This document shows, piece by piece, positions 15,467 to 23,230 of a stretch of 53,032 nucleotides of DNA. The translations under genes and the position numbers were made by a program. Origin of the DNA: JALHTG01 sp964653695 (GTDB taxonomy: Archaea > Thermoproteota > Bathyarchaeia > 40CM-2-53-6 > JALHTG01); NCBI GenBank assembly GCA_964653695.1, contig CAZZFQ010000003.1:1-53032 (forward strand), in the 5' to 3' direction. The notes under the pieces are model-generated. The model was given only the letters and a program-made list of their open reading frames with translations. It ran no database searches and was not told the origin of the DNA. The stretch's first letter is position 1; the number at the start of each line of letters is the position of its first letter.

Positions 15467-17146
15467 ATGGGGAAAAATTTGGAAAGAGGAACAGCGAAAG
15501 GAGTTCTCCTATGTGTCTTTCTGCTTGTGCTGGTCTTTTCATCGACGGAGAGCCGCAGTGCTGAAGCCTATGTAGGAGCTGGCTGGACTAAGCATGCTAG
15601 CTACGTTCTGAACGTGGGAGCGCCCGGTGCATGGGACGACTATGGAGTCACCCATCCTTGTGTGATCAAGGATGGTGACACCTACAAGATGTGGTATAGT
15701 GGTCTTGATGGGACAGGTAAGCGAAAGATAGGCTACGCGACATCGACCGACGGTATTAGTTGGACTAAGTATGTCGCCAACCCGGTTCTGACCGTGGGAG
15801 CGGCCGGTGCGTGGGACGATGACCAAGTTGGCGCCCCATCAGTTATCAAGGATGGCTCAACTTACCGAATGTGGTACACAGGTAATGATGGGAGCACCTA
15901 CAGAGTAGGGTATGCAACTTCAGCTAACGGTATCGCATGGACCAAGTATTGGGGGAATCCAGTCGTATCCCTTGGGGCCGGACCTACAGATCCTGACCGT
16001 GTCGGCGTTATGTCTCCAAACGTCATCAAGGAGGAGTCTGGCTTCGTTATGTGGTACTCAGGTTACGACGGCTCGAAGATCTACATCTGCATGGCGTATT
16101 CTGGCGACGGAGCAAGGTGGTCGAAATATGACGGAACATTGGGAGGAGTCACGGATAAAGTACTTGACGTGGGAGCGGCGGGTGCCTGGGATGATACATG
16201 GGTTACCGATTGTGCAGTGCTGAGGTCGGGAGATGTCTACTTCATGTACTACATGGGCTATGACGGAGCCACAGGCTTTGCGATAGGTTTGGCTTACTCA
16301 ACAACAGGCAAGACCTGGACCAAATACGGTGGTAACCCTCTTGTAAACAAAGGTGCCGCGGGTACTTGGGATGACGTCGCTCTGCGTGGGCCATGTGTCA
16401 TTCAAGACCGCCTAGATTTCAAGATGTGGTACACTGGGACAGACACCACTTCAGACGCTACACGACGGATAGGATACGCTACGAACCTTATGCGCATGGG
16501 TGGAGCGATGGGTTTGATCGATGGCCCTGAGAACACTGTATACTACATCTACCCGGATTATCAAGGTACGAAGCCTACCGGGACCGCGTACGCCTCGCTC
16601 AGCGACTGGACCTCTCTAGGAATGGTAATAGGTATGAGCAGCAACAACCAATACGTCACCACGGATACACACACGTCTGTTGTAGGTGCTGATGGTGGGC
16701 TTGTCGTTTCAGCGACATATTCCGCAGTGATATGTGGTGGAAGGGGCGTGAGTGGCCCGACGAGGTACTATGAGATTGTTGCTGCGACGTCGCCTGCGTA
16801 CTTCCAACTCGTCGGAACCACATACTACTTCTATTCTCGCTCGACAGGAACGTCGGTCGCCGGGACCGCGATGAGCGGATCGGTAGTATCGACCAACCAA
16901 GACATGTTCATCATAATGGCGTTCAAGCACTGGAATGGTAGGAACGTAATAATCCTCTACGGCTATGGTTGGAAGGGAAGCTACGCAGCCGCACTGTGGT
17001 TCAAGTATGGAACTGGAGCATGGGCCTTCGGTAGGGCGGGTATACCTACACGCGAGAACGCCTACTACATCTTCAAGTGGACCGACGCCAACGGAGACGG
17101 CTTCGTAGACCTCTCAGAGATCAGCTTCGTCGCCGCAGGCAGCTAG
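15467..17146 (+). CDS. Secreted five-repeat glycosidase-like propeller with diverged shared surface module
   Basis: The 559-residue product has a signal segment (VLLCVFLLVLVFSS). Residues about 38-345 are five repeats of about 60 residues, each with GAxGAWDD, then P-x-VIKDG, MWYTG-x-DG and IGYATS-x-DGISWTKY. This is the pattern of five-bladed propellers of the GH43/GH32/GH130 superfamily; catalytic identity cannot be fixed by eye. Residues about 350-559 are a diverged version of the module in the three neighbours: VYYIYPDYQ, VICGGRGVSGPTRYYE, TYYFYSRSTGTSV, WNGRNVIILYGYGWKGSYAA and the EF-hand-like DANGDGFVDLSEI, then FVAAG. It probably binds or cleaves surface or environmental polysaccharide. 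A T-rich terminator follows. Confidence 0.78.
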   Translation: MGKNLERGTAKGVLLCVFLLVLVFSSTESRSAEAYVGAGWTKHASYVLNVGAPGAWDDYGVTHPCVIKDGDTYKMWYSGLDGTGKRKIGYATSTDGISWTKYVANPVLTVGAAGAWDDDQVGAPSVIKDGSTYRMWYTGNDGSTYRVGYATSANGIAWTKYWGNPVVSLGAGPTDPDRVGVMSPNVIKEESGFVMWYSGYDGSKIYICMAYSGDGARWSKYDGTLGGVTDKVLDVGAAGAWDDTWVTDCAVLRSGDVYFMYYMGYDGATGFAIGLAYSTTGKTWTKYGGNPLVNKGAAGTWDDVALRGPCVIQDRLDFKMWYTGTDTTSDATRRIGYATNLMRMGGAMGLIDGPENTVYYIYPDYQGTKPTGTAYASLSDWTSLGMVIGMSSNNQYVTTDTHTSVVGADGGLVVSATYSAVICGGRGVSGPTRYYEIVAATSPAYFQLVGTTYYFYSRSTGTSVAGTAMSGSVVSTNQDMFIIMAFKHWNGRNVIILYGYGWKGSYAAALWFKYGTGAWAFGRAGIPTRENAYYIFKWTDANGDGFVDLSEISFVAAGS

Positions 17147-17175
17147 CCGAAACCCTTCCTTCTCTGAACCTCCCC

Positions 17176-17190
17176 TTTTTTGTATCTTTT
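17176..17190 (+). terminator. T-rich transcription terminator
   Basis: TTTTTTGTATCTTTT lies 30-45 bases after the stop of the five-repeat propeller gene. Archaeal terminators are typically T-runs without a required hairpin. Confidence 0.5.
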
Positions 17191-17278
17191 CCCAGAGAGC
17201 ATATTTGGTGAACCATGGCTCTGATGCAGCGTCGTGTTCAAGGGAGCTTGTGCAAGGGGGAAGCATATCTTTGGCTCT

Positions 17279-18205
17279 CTAGCTTTTTCGCTCGATCTTC
17301 TTCTCGCATTCGCGTCTCAGCCTGAGATATTCTTTTTCGTCTATTTTCCCTTCTGCTCTAAGTTGTTCCAGTTCAACCAGCTTTCTCGTAGCTATCACAT
17401 CCTCCTTCGTCAGCTCCAACTCCTCAAAACGCATGATCCTTCTCGACTTTCTTCTCAGCATCACGTAGCCAATCGTTAATGCTGAGGCTACAGAGATCAA
17501 CCAGAGAAGAGGAGCAAAGGTTTGCTTCGCAACTATGACAAGAGTGGCTGAAGCGGAGCGAGATCTTCCTCCTCCCGATCCTAGTATCAATAATGTATAG
17601 TTGCCTGTCGGAGTATCTGGTGAGGAGACGAGTGTCAAGATCAATGAAGCGTTAGGCTGGACGAAATCGGAGCTGAAGTGCCACCTGATTCCTTGTGGAA
17701 GAGCGGAACCAAGTGTCAAGTAGACGGTTTCGTTGAATATCCCAGTTCCAATAACGTTCATGTTGTATGTGGCGTTTTCGCCTTGTTCCATCACTTTGAC
17801 GCTTTCAGTGATCGTGATCATGAAGTCTCTCCTGGCAATCAAGAAGGATGTTGCGTATCGCCCATCAATATATCCTTCCTTGCTCGCTGTGATATACACG
17901 GTGTATGTTCCTACTGGAATACGGGGGTTGAGGGCGAATGTATCGGAAAAGCTACCATTGGGGGCCGACAGCGCTCTTGCTATGTGGATCGTGCTTCCCA
18001 GAGGATCTACCACTTGGATAGAGACGACTGCTTCAGAAATAGTATTTCCTTTCATGTCAATTACTCTGCCTGAGATCATTACGCTCTCTGAGACCTCGAT
18101 CGAGACCTGAATGAATAACTGAGCGGACTCCTGCTGAACGGAACAGGCTGCGGAGGAGAAGATAGACAGAACTAGAAGCCAAGTCAATATCGCCTCTGCC
18201 TTCAT
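17279..18205 (-). CDS. Membrane-anchored Ig-like surface protein with cytosolic SHOCT-like tail
   Basis: The product has 308 residues from the ATG at 18205, which has a GAGG site 9 bases upstream; a TTG at 18220 is possible. An N-terminal signal (ILTWLLVLSIFSSAACS) is followed by a carboxypeptidase-regulatory-like beta domain (VMISGRVIDMKGNTISEAVV) and an alpha-galactosidase/NPCBM-associated-type Ig domain with N-glycosylation sequons (NAT, NET, NAS). One transmembrane segment follows (FAPLLWLISVASALTIGYVM). The cytosolic end is a SHOCT-like helix pair (LEQLRAEGKIDEKEYLRLRR). This layout is common for archaeal surface receptors or scaffolds. Partners are unknown. Confidence 0.7.
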   Translation of the reverse strand: MKAEAILTWLLVLSIFSSAACSVQQESAQLFIQVSIEVSESVMISGRVIDMKGNTISEAVVSIQVVDPLGSTIHIARALSAPNGSFSDTFALNPRIPVGTYTVYITASKEGYIDGRYATSFLIARRDFMITITESVKVMEQGENATYNMNVIGTGIFNETVYLTLGSALPQGIRWHFSSDFVQPNASLILTLVSSPDTPTGNYTLLILGSGGGRSRSASATLVIVAKQTFAPLLWLISVASALTIGYVMLRRKSRRIMRFEELELTKEDVIATRKLVELEQLRAEGKIDEKEYLRLRRECEKKIERKS

Positions 18206-18460
18206 TTGAAATAGCCTCAACCTGTCTCGTTCACTTCGGAAGTACGCGAGGAATCACTAAAAGAGTTGTGTTGTCGTCCGATTCACCTAACAACTATCTC
18301 TTTCGACTCCGATTGCCAAGTCTGATGCATCCAAGTTGAGCTTCCTCAGTATCGCGCGGGACAAGGGCTTTGCCCTATGAACGCACGTGGTCTTCCAGGC
18401 ATGCAAACGGCTATCTTTTGGCCCTTAATGTTCTTCGAGATGCGGATCTGTCTTGTCTGG

Positions 18461-19237
18461 CTAACATACCGTCTGGATTTCCTTGGAGATCTCAATCAGT
18501 CTTTTGACGAATAGGTGTCCTGGCTGCGATGCTGTCTGAATCCCATGTCCTCCAGCCGAGTGTATGTCACAGAAACAAGGTATGATCCCAAAGATGGGTA
18601 GGTTGAACTCTCTTTCGAGGCGCAGCTTCAGTGTTTGCGTAGCTTCAAGTGAATAGGACTCCATGCCAATCATTCTGTTTACAATTAGCCCTGTCTTCTT
18701 TCCCAGAACCTGATACAGTCCTCTTATCATCCTCTTTGTCCCCTCCGTGTCGAAATCGTCGGCTTTGGTTACCACAACGTTAAGGTCTGATACAGCCAGG
18801 GCGTTGGCTGCTGAGAATTGCATCCCTGGGCTTGTGTCAAATATCAAGTAGTCCATTGCTAGGTCTTTGAGGACCTTATCTTTGGCTGAGAGGGTTCGGT
18901 GGAGAGATTTCGTTTCCCATTTCCTGTCCTTCGCCATCATTTCACGTATCGCATCAGTTGAAGGGTCTGCGAAGCCGGCGAGGAGTTTGCCGCTTGTCGA
19001 AAACTCGTTTGAGAGATCAAGGAGTATTTGTTCGATCTCATACTTTCCTTCAAGGTAGTCACCTACCCAATGCTTCGGACTCGTTTTGAAGATTATGTGT
19101 TGACTTGGGGCCCTGAAATCATAGTCTAAGATGCAGACATTCGATCCGCCGCGTGCGAAGATAAGCGCCAAGTTGGCTGATATCGAGGTCTTTCCCGTGC
19201 CGCCCTTGTAGCTGTGAAACGCTAGGACTTTCGCCAC
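18461..19237 (-). CDS. ParA/MinD-family P-loop ATPase
   Basis: This 258-residue deviant-Walker ATPase has Walker A SYKGGTGKTS (K11 signature lysine, K16, T17), switch region LDYDFRAPS, Walker B-like YLIFDTSPG and a C-terminal region typical of Soj/MinD. These proteins dimerise with ATP and position DNA or protein cargo. The gene lies 12 bases downstream of a winged-helix gene, and the two appear to be one operon. The DNA-binding partner of a partition system would be the wHTH protein. It could also regulate a membrane or surface structure, since many archaeal MinD homologues do. A 240-base gap with no visible gene follows. Confidence 0.85.
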   Translation of the reverse strand: MAKVLAFHSYKGGTGKTSISANLALIFARGGSNVCILDYDFRAPSQHIIFKTSPKHWVGDYLEGKYEIEQILLDLSNEFSTSGKLLAGFADPSTDAIREMMAKDRKWETKSLHRTLSAKDKVLKDLAMDYLIFDTSPGMQFSAANALAVSDLNVVVTKADDFDTEGTKRMIRGLYQVLGKKTGLIVNRMIGMESYSLEATQTLKLRLEREFNLPIFGIIPCFCDIHSAGGHGIQTASQPGHLFVKRLIEISKEIQTVC

Positions 19238-19249
19238 GGTCTCATTCTC

Positions 19250-19645
19250 CTACTTTTCTACGGAGAAAACAGCGTTTCGTGAGACTCTTCTCTTCTTCAC
19301 GTATCCCATCTCCACAAGCTGATTTAGATAGTCACTTTCTGCTGCTCGAACGCGACCGGTTTCGGATGCAACTCTGCTTGCAGTTCCCTCGCCTAACTTC
19401 ACAATGGCCATCGCGGTCTTCCTCAAGTGGTCTGGAAGTAAGAGTAGTGTGTTGACATCCAGCTGCCCATACTTCGCCGAGGTCTGCCCCGCATCACGTA
19501 GGCGGCTACTCCTAAAGGCCTCAGCCAGATAGGCCAAGGTTCGGTTAAGGCTTTCCAAGTTTCGGTTTAAGGACCTCAATTCGTCATGGATTTGAGTGGT
19601 AGTCTTTGCTGAGCCACGGGTTCTCGACAATTGAATGACTCTCAA
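19250..19645 (-). CDS. Winged-helix DNA-binding protein, partner of ParA
   Basis: The 131-residue product starts at TTG (19645). The N-terminal half (about 17-50) is predicted coiled-coil or helical (RSLNRNLESLNRTLAYLAEA). The C-terminal half (about 70-131) is a winged helix: LRKTAMAIVKLGEGTASRVA, then a recognition-helix-like AESDYLNQLVEMGYVKKRR and a wing. It precedes the ParA-family gene by 12 bases. A good TATA box lies at 19676-19683, about 35 bases upstream, predicting a leaderless or near-leaderless message. It is a plausible ParB-like adaptor or operon regulator. Confidence 0.7.
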   Translation of the reverse strand: MRVIQLSRTRGSAKTTTQIHDELRSLNRNLESLNRTLAYLAEAFRSSRLRDAGQTSAKYGQLDVNTLLLLPDHLRKTAMAIVKLGEGTASRVASETGRVRAAESDYLNQLVEMGYVKKRRVSRNAVFSVEK

Positions 19646-19675
19646 AGTAGATTCCTGAGAACCCTATATAAATTC

Positions 19676-19683
19676 CGAGGCTC
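19676..19683 (-). promoter_or_regulatory. TATA box for wHTH-ParA operon
   Basis: TTTATATA on the minus strand is centred about 34 bases upstream of the TTG start at 19645. The expected transcription start is about 8 bases before the start codon. Confidence 0.6.
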
Positions 19684-19753
19684 TACCGATTAACTGGTTG
19701 TCTTCATGAGATTAAACACTGGAGGATGAGCATGGGAGTGGATCGATATAGAC

Positions 19754-20731
19754 CTATGGTTCGCCGAATATGCTCTCCGGGAAGAGGTACCACTCTACTT
19801 CTTCAGCTGACTGCAACATACCCAGGCGTGCATAATCCTTCACAACTACCACACCTATTGCGGCTTGTGTGAAGCCAATGGACTCGTATTGGGTTAAGTC
19901 TCGAGTTTTTGCTGCCATATAGATACCACAGCCTCTCAGATCTCTCAGCGATTCAAAGATTTCTCGAATCATACCGCATGGCTCGCTTAGAAGTACAAAT
20001 CGCTTCGACCCTAGGCTGGAAGTGACGTGACGGGTAACTGCGACATGGCCCACAATGCTCTCATTCTCCTCAGCTAGAAAGATCGATTTGAGATCGGAAT
20101 TGCTGTATGTCAAGTACCGCCACTTGTATTCCGCCGTGTTAAGGAGAGGCACACCCATTTTCTTCCTGTTTGACAGGTTCAGGAAGGCGATGACTTTGTC
20201 GAGATCTTTCTCTGAGCATCTTCTGACTCCCGGCTCATCAGAACGCCCAGTCTTTCGTTCTTGTTCCGCTGTCTTCAACGAGTCTACGCTAGGACTAGTC
20301 ACCAATCGCAGCGTCAGGAATTCATCAACGGTTGACCAGCCAAGCTGTGTACACATCCTGTGCGCCAAGTTGTCCTTGCCCTCATAGACCATAAGCAGAG
20401 CCTTCCTATCTTCTGCGAAGCTCATGAACCTCATGAGAAGCGTTCTCCCTATCCCCTTTCCTCTCACCTCAGGTGAGACGCAAAAGTCATCGCCAATCAC
20501 GGAAGGAACCTTCTGCCCTTTGAAGAATAGATCTCTTGGGGTCCCTATGAGATACCCCTTGACCTCACCGTTGTCCTCAGCGATTATGACGCCTTCTGGA
20601 TCGAAGTAAGGGTTCTTAAGATAGCGCCACATCCAAGAACGCTCAGTCCTAATGATTCCTTGCGGGAAGCACTTGTTGAACAGATCCACAAGTCCAGCTT
20701 CGTCTCCGCTCAAGTACGTTCGAATTCTCAT
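19754..20731 (-). CDS. GNAT-family N-acetyltransferase
   Basis: This 325-residue protein has a GNAT domain in its N-terminal half. The acetyl-CoA pyrophosphate loop is SPEVRGKGIGRTLL (about 87-100), preceded by the conserved strand VKGYLIGTPRD. The second half looks like another degenerate GNAT repeat (RRCSEKDLDKVIAFLNL, then EESIVGHVAVTRHV), a two-domain layout seen in some small-molecule acetyltransferases. It overlaps the PIG-L deacetylase gene by 4 bases, so deacetylation followed by N-acylation of a sugar is an attractive inference. The acyl donor and substrate are not shown by the sequence. Confidence 0.82.
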   Translation of the reverse strand: MRIRTYLSGDEAGLVDLFNKCFPQGIIRTERSWMWRYLKNPYFDPEGVIIAEDNGEVKGYLIGTPRDLFFKGQKVPSVIGDDFCVSPEVRGKGIGRTLLMRFMSFAEDRKALLMVYEGKDNLAHRMCTQLGWSTVDEFLTLRLVTSPSVDSLKTAEQERKTGRSDEPGVRRCSEKDLDKVIAFLNLSNRKKMGVPLLNTAEYKWRYLTYSNSDLKSIFLAEENESIVGHVAVTRHVTSSLGSKRFVLLSEPCGMIREIFESLRDLRGCGIYMAAKTRDLTQYESIGFTQAAIGVVVVKDYARLGMLQSAEEVEWYLFPESIFGEP

Positions 20732-21501
20732 TCATCCCACCGATCTGAACCTGAGAGAACGAATCTGAGGAGCTCAATGTAAGCGTCTTGCTTGGCACAA
20801 AAGAACGCTTCCATGAATTTCATACCAGGATCGCCGAAGGTCAAGGCACGATAACGGTTCAGGCTCACAACTGCACCGAGATAGTTTCTCACCGCTAACT
20901 GTGTCTCAAACCTTCTGATCGCGGCGAGTTTGAGATGCATCTCTTGTGTTATGTCGACGAGGGTGTTTGGCAGGAGCGGAGAGTAAACCTCGTACGCACA
21001 ACAGGTGAACTGTTGCTCGAACCCAGCTGCCGCTTTGGCCAAAATCTTATTCGTCTCCATGTGGTCTCTGTGATATATGCCATCCAACACAAAGGGAAGG
21101 TACACGAGATCTGGCTTAACCTCATTGAGGATGCTCCTCACCTCAGTCACAGTCTTACTGGTCGCCTCAAGCTCCTGATCCTTGTGCCGGAGAAAGATCT
21201 GCCTCTTGACACCTATGAGCTCACCAGCTGCCCTCGCTTCGCTTTCCCTCTCAGAGACGAGTTGCCTGTTTGAGCCAGAAACCCTGCCGCCCTTTCCTCC
21301 ATCTGTCAAATAGACGGATGTGATCTCGTGGCCGTGACTTCGATGCTTTATGAGAGTTCCGCCGCATGCAAAAAGATCGTCGTCCGGATGTGGTGAGAGA
21401 ACAAGGATGCTATTCCCGCTGGGGGTCTCAACCAGAACAGGCCTTTCCGCCAACAGTCTCTTCAGGATTCTGGAATAGCACGGTAGGGCTTGATCTTGCA
21501 T
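20728..21501 (-). CDS. PIG-L (LmbE) family zinc N-deacetylase
   Basis: This 257-residue protein carries the family zinc motif ILVLSPHPDDDLFACGGT (H38, D40-D42) and the later YHRDHMETN that supplies the third ligand. The family removes acetyl groups from N-acetylglucosamine-like sugars in glycolipid or thiol biosynthesis. The stop overlaps the start of the GNAT gene (ATGA type), so the two are coupled. A TATA-like box at 21519-21532 sits about 25 bases before the ATG, which predicts a leaderless mRNA. Confidence 0.88.
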   Translation of the reverse strand: MQDQALPCYSRILKRLLAERPVLVETPSGNSILVLSPHPDDDLFACGGTLIKHRSHGHEITSVYLTDGGKGGRVSGSNRQLVSERESEARAAGELIGVKRQIFLRHKDQELEATSKTVTEVRSILNEVKPDLVYLPFVLDGIYHRDHMETNKILAKAAAGFEQQFTCCAYEVYSPLLPNTLVDITQEMHLKLAAIRRFETQLAVRNYLGAVVSLNRYRALTFGDPGMKFMEAFFCAKQDAYIELLRFVLSGSDRWDE

Positions 21502-21518
21502 ATTCGAATCAACAACGA

Positions 21519-21532
21519 CTTATCCTTAAATG
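21519..21532 (-). promoter_or_regulatory. TATA box for PIG-L-GNAT operon
   Basis: CATTTAAGGATAAG on the minus strand is centred about 25 bases upstream of the ATG at 21501, consistent with leaderless transcription. Confidence 0.5.
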
Positions 21533-21599
21533 CCGATTGGTCAAGGACCTACGGCAGGTATATCCTGTGTTATTTGTGAGGCCTTTACTCTGCCCTCAT

Positions 21600-22913
21600 C
21601 TACATTTCTCGGTACTCGGGAGCCGTCCAAGCGTCGGACTCCACTGTCTCTCCTGATCCTAGAATCCTCCTTTGAGTCTCAGTCATCTGCTTGTGGTACC
21701 TTCTGTAGAGCGGTGTTCCGTAAACGGGCAGCCAGTCTTTAAGTGAAATCGCGCAGTTTGAGTGGTTCGCTTTGATCCATTCAACCAGGGATTCTGTTGC
21801 TCTCCTATCTTCCTCCTTTTCGTCGGGCAGGTTCTTCATGAGCGAGTATTTTGCCGCTATTCCTTTGCGGTTCAGATTCTCCACCGCTCTCTTAATATCG
21901 CTGATGCTCTGAGGTTTTCCGATCAACTTTAGAATCCTCTCGGACCCGCTCTCCACACCCACATATACCTTGATCAGTCTTGTCGCTATTTCCTCAAACC
22001 AACTTGAGAGAATGTGGGGAACCGTCACATCCATGTAGAACTTGATGTTCAGCCCCTCTCTATCCAAGGCTCGGTAGAGCTCCAGTATTCTCTCTGGCTG
22101 TTGGAGTGGACTATCGTCTATAAGACGAATATATTCGACTCCGAACCGGCTGTGGAGATATTCTATTTGGCAGAGAACCTCTTCGGATGACTGGCCGACC
22201 CATTTTCTTTCAATTGAGTTGATGCAGAACTCGCATCCGGACATGCATCCAGTTGAAGTGTAAAGGTTGAAGGTCCTCACCGGTCTTCCCCTGTAGATGT
22301 CCTCATCATGAACATACTTCTCTACATTGATCAGATCATAGTCGGGGACAGGTAGGCATGTAGGAAAGCCTCTAGGTCCAGTCGTAACAACATCACCCTT
22401 CGATGTCAAGTATGATATGCCAAGAATATTCGAGGGTTTCCTCCTGCCCTCTATCGCTTCACATATGTCGAGAATCGTCTCGAATCCATGTCCATGACAT
22501 AGAATTTGGAAACCTGCCTTTCCCAACAATCGGTCCCTTATGTTCTCTGGTGGCAGATGTGACACGAAGGCGCCTCCTAGAACCCATGGCCCGGAATACT
22601 CGAAATAATTCGAGAAAGGAAGAAACGATTCAACCAGAGAAAGCTGAGGGGCCATCGAACATGAGAAACCGATGAAAAGCGGTTGCTTGGATACTGCCTC
22701 ACGGATTCTCTGAAGGAAACCTTCTCCTCCTTCACAAAGTCTCTCGTCCACGATCGTTGGATTATAGCCTGACTTTGCAAGAGCCGTCGCCAAGAACCAC
22801 ACCGAATAGGGAGGGATCGGCCTCATTCGATCTCCGTCAGGATATACCAGTACAACCTCCCTTGAGTCCTTGTTCAGGCCCCATTCGGGCGAAACATCAC
22901 ACATAACCCACAC
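21600..22913 (-). CDS. B12-binding-type radical SAM protein
   Basis: The 437-residue protein has an N-terminal cobalamin-binding-like region (VVLVYPDGDRMRPIPPYSVW, IVDERL, FIGFSCSM). The radical SAM core carries the iron-sulfur motif C223-x3-C227-x2-C230 (TGCMSGCEFCIN), then VEYIRLIDDSPLQ and VGVESGSERILKLIG. This is the architecture of class B or oxidative-cyclisation-type radical SAM enzymes. The neighbours (PIG-L and GNAT, about 100 bases downstream with their own promoter) suggest a role in modifying a sugar or lipid. The first ATG is used; no strong ribosome site is seen. The exact reaction is unknown. Confidence 0.85.
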   Translation of the reverse strand: MWVMCDVSPEWGLNKDSREVVLVYPDGDRMRPIPPYSVWFLATALAKSGYNPTIVDERLCEGGEGFLQRIREAVSKQPLFIGFSCSMAPQLSLVESFLPFSNYFEYSGPWVLGGAFVSHLPPENIRDRLLGKAGFQILCHGHGFETILDICEAIEGRRKPSNILGISYLTSKGDVVTTGPRGFPTCLPVPDYDLINVEKYVHDEDIYRGRPVRTFNLYTSTGCMSGCEFCINSIERKWVGQSSEEVLCQIEYLHSRFGVEYIRLIDDSPLQQPERILELYRALDREGLNIKFYMDVTVPHILSSWFEEIATRLIKVYVGVESGSERILKLIGKPQSISDIKRAVENLNRKGIAAKYSLMKNLPDEKEEDRRATESLVEWIKANHSNCAISLKDWLPVYGTPLYRRYHKQMTETQRRILGSGETVESDAWTAPEYREM

Positions 22914-23230
22914 GGCCTTTATCTTGAGAGGAGGAAGTGACGAAAGGACCTGCCCTAAGACAAGTTAGCTCTCCCCACGTCATGTCGGGCCCCTTACCTT
23001 GTTTTGGTTGGTCAGGCATTGTCTGGCCGTTTTCTTTAAGCTTTCGAGTATATGGTCCTTAGTTCTGTCTTCGACGTGCTTAAGTCTTGGTTGCTTTCGA
23101 TCCAGCACTTCTCATGACACAGCGCGATTCTACCTGTTGTCAACATGTAACACATTCGGCTCAATGGATGTCTCTCCGAAAAAGCCTAATAAATAAATAG
23201 GCATCTTGCATCTGTCGTGAAGAGAGTCCC
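22914..23230. other. Divergent promoter region
   Basis: An AT-rich box (AATAAATAAATAGG, about 23187-23200) lies about 35 bases upstream of the ATG at 23231 and is the likely promoter of the large secreted protein. I see nothing else of note. Confidence 0.45.
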
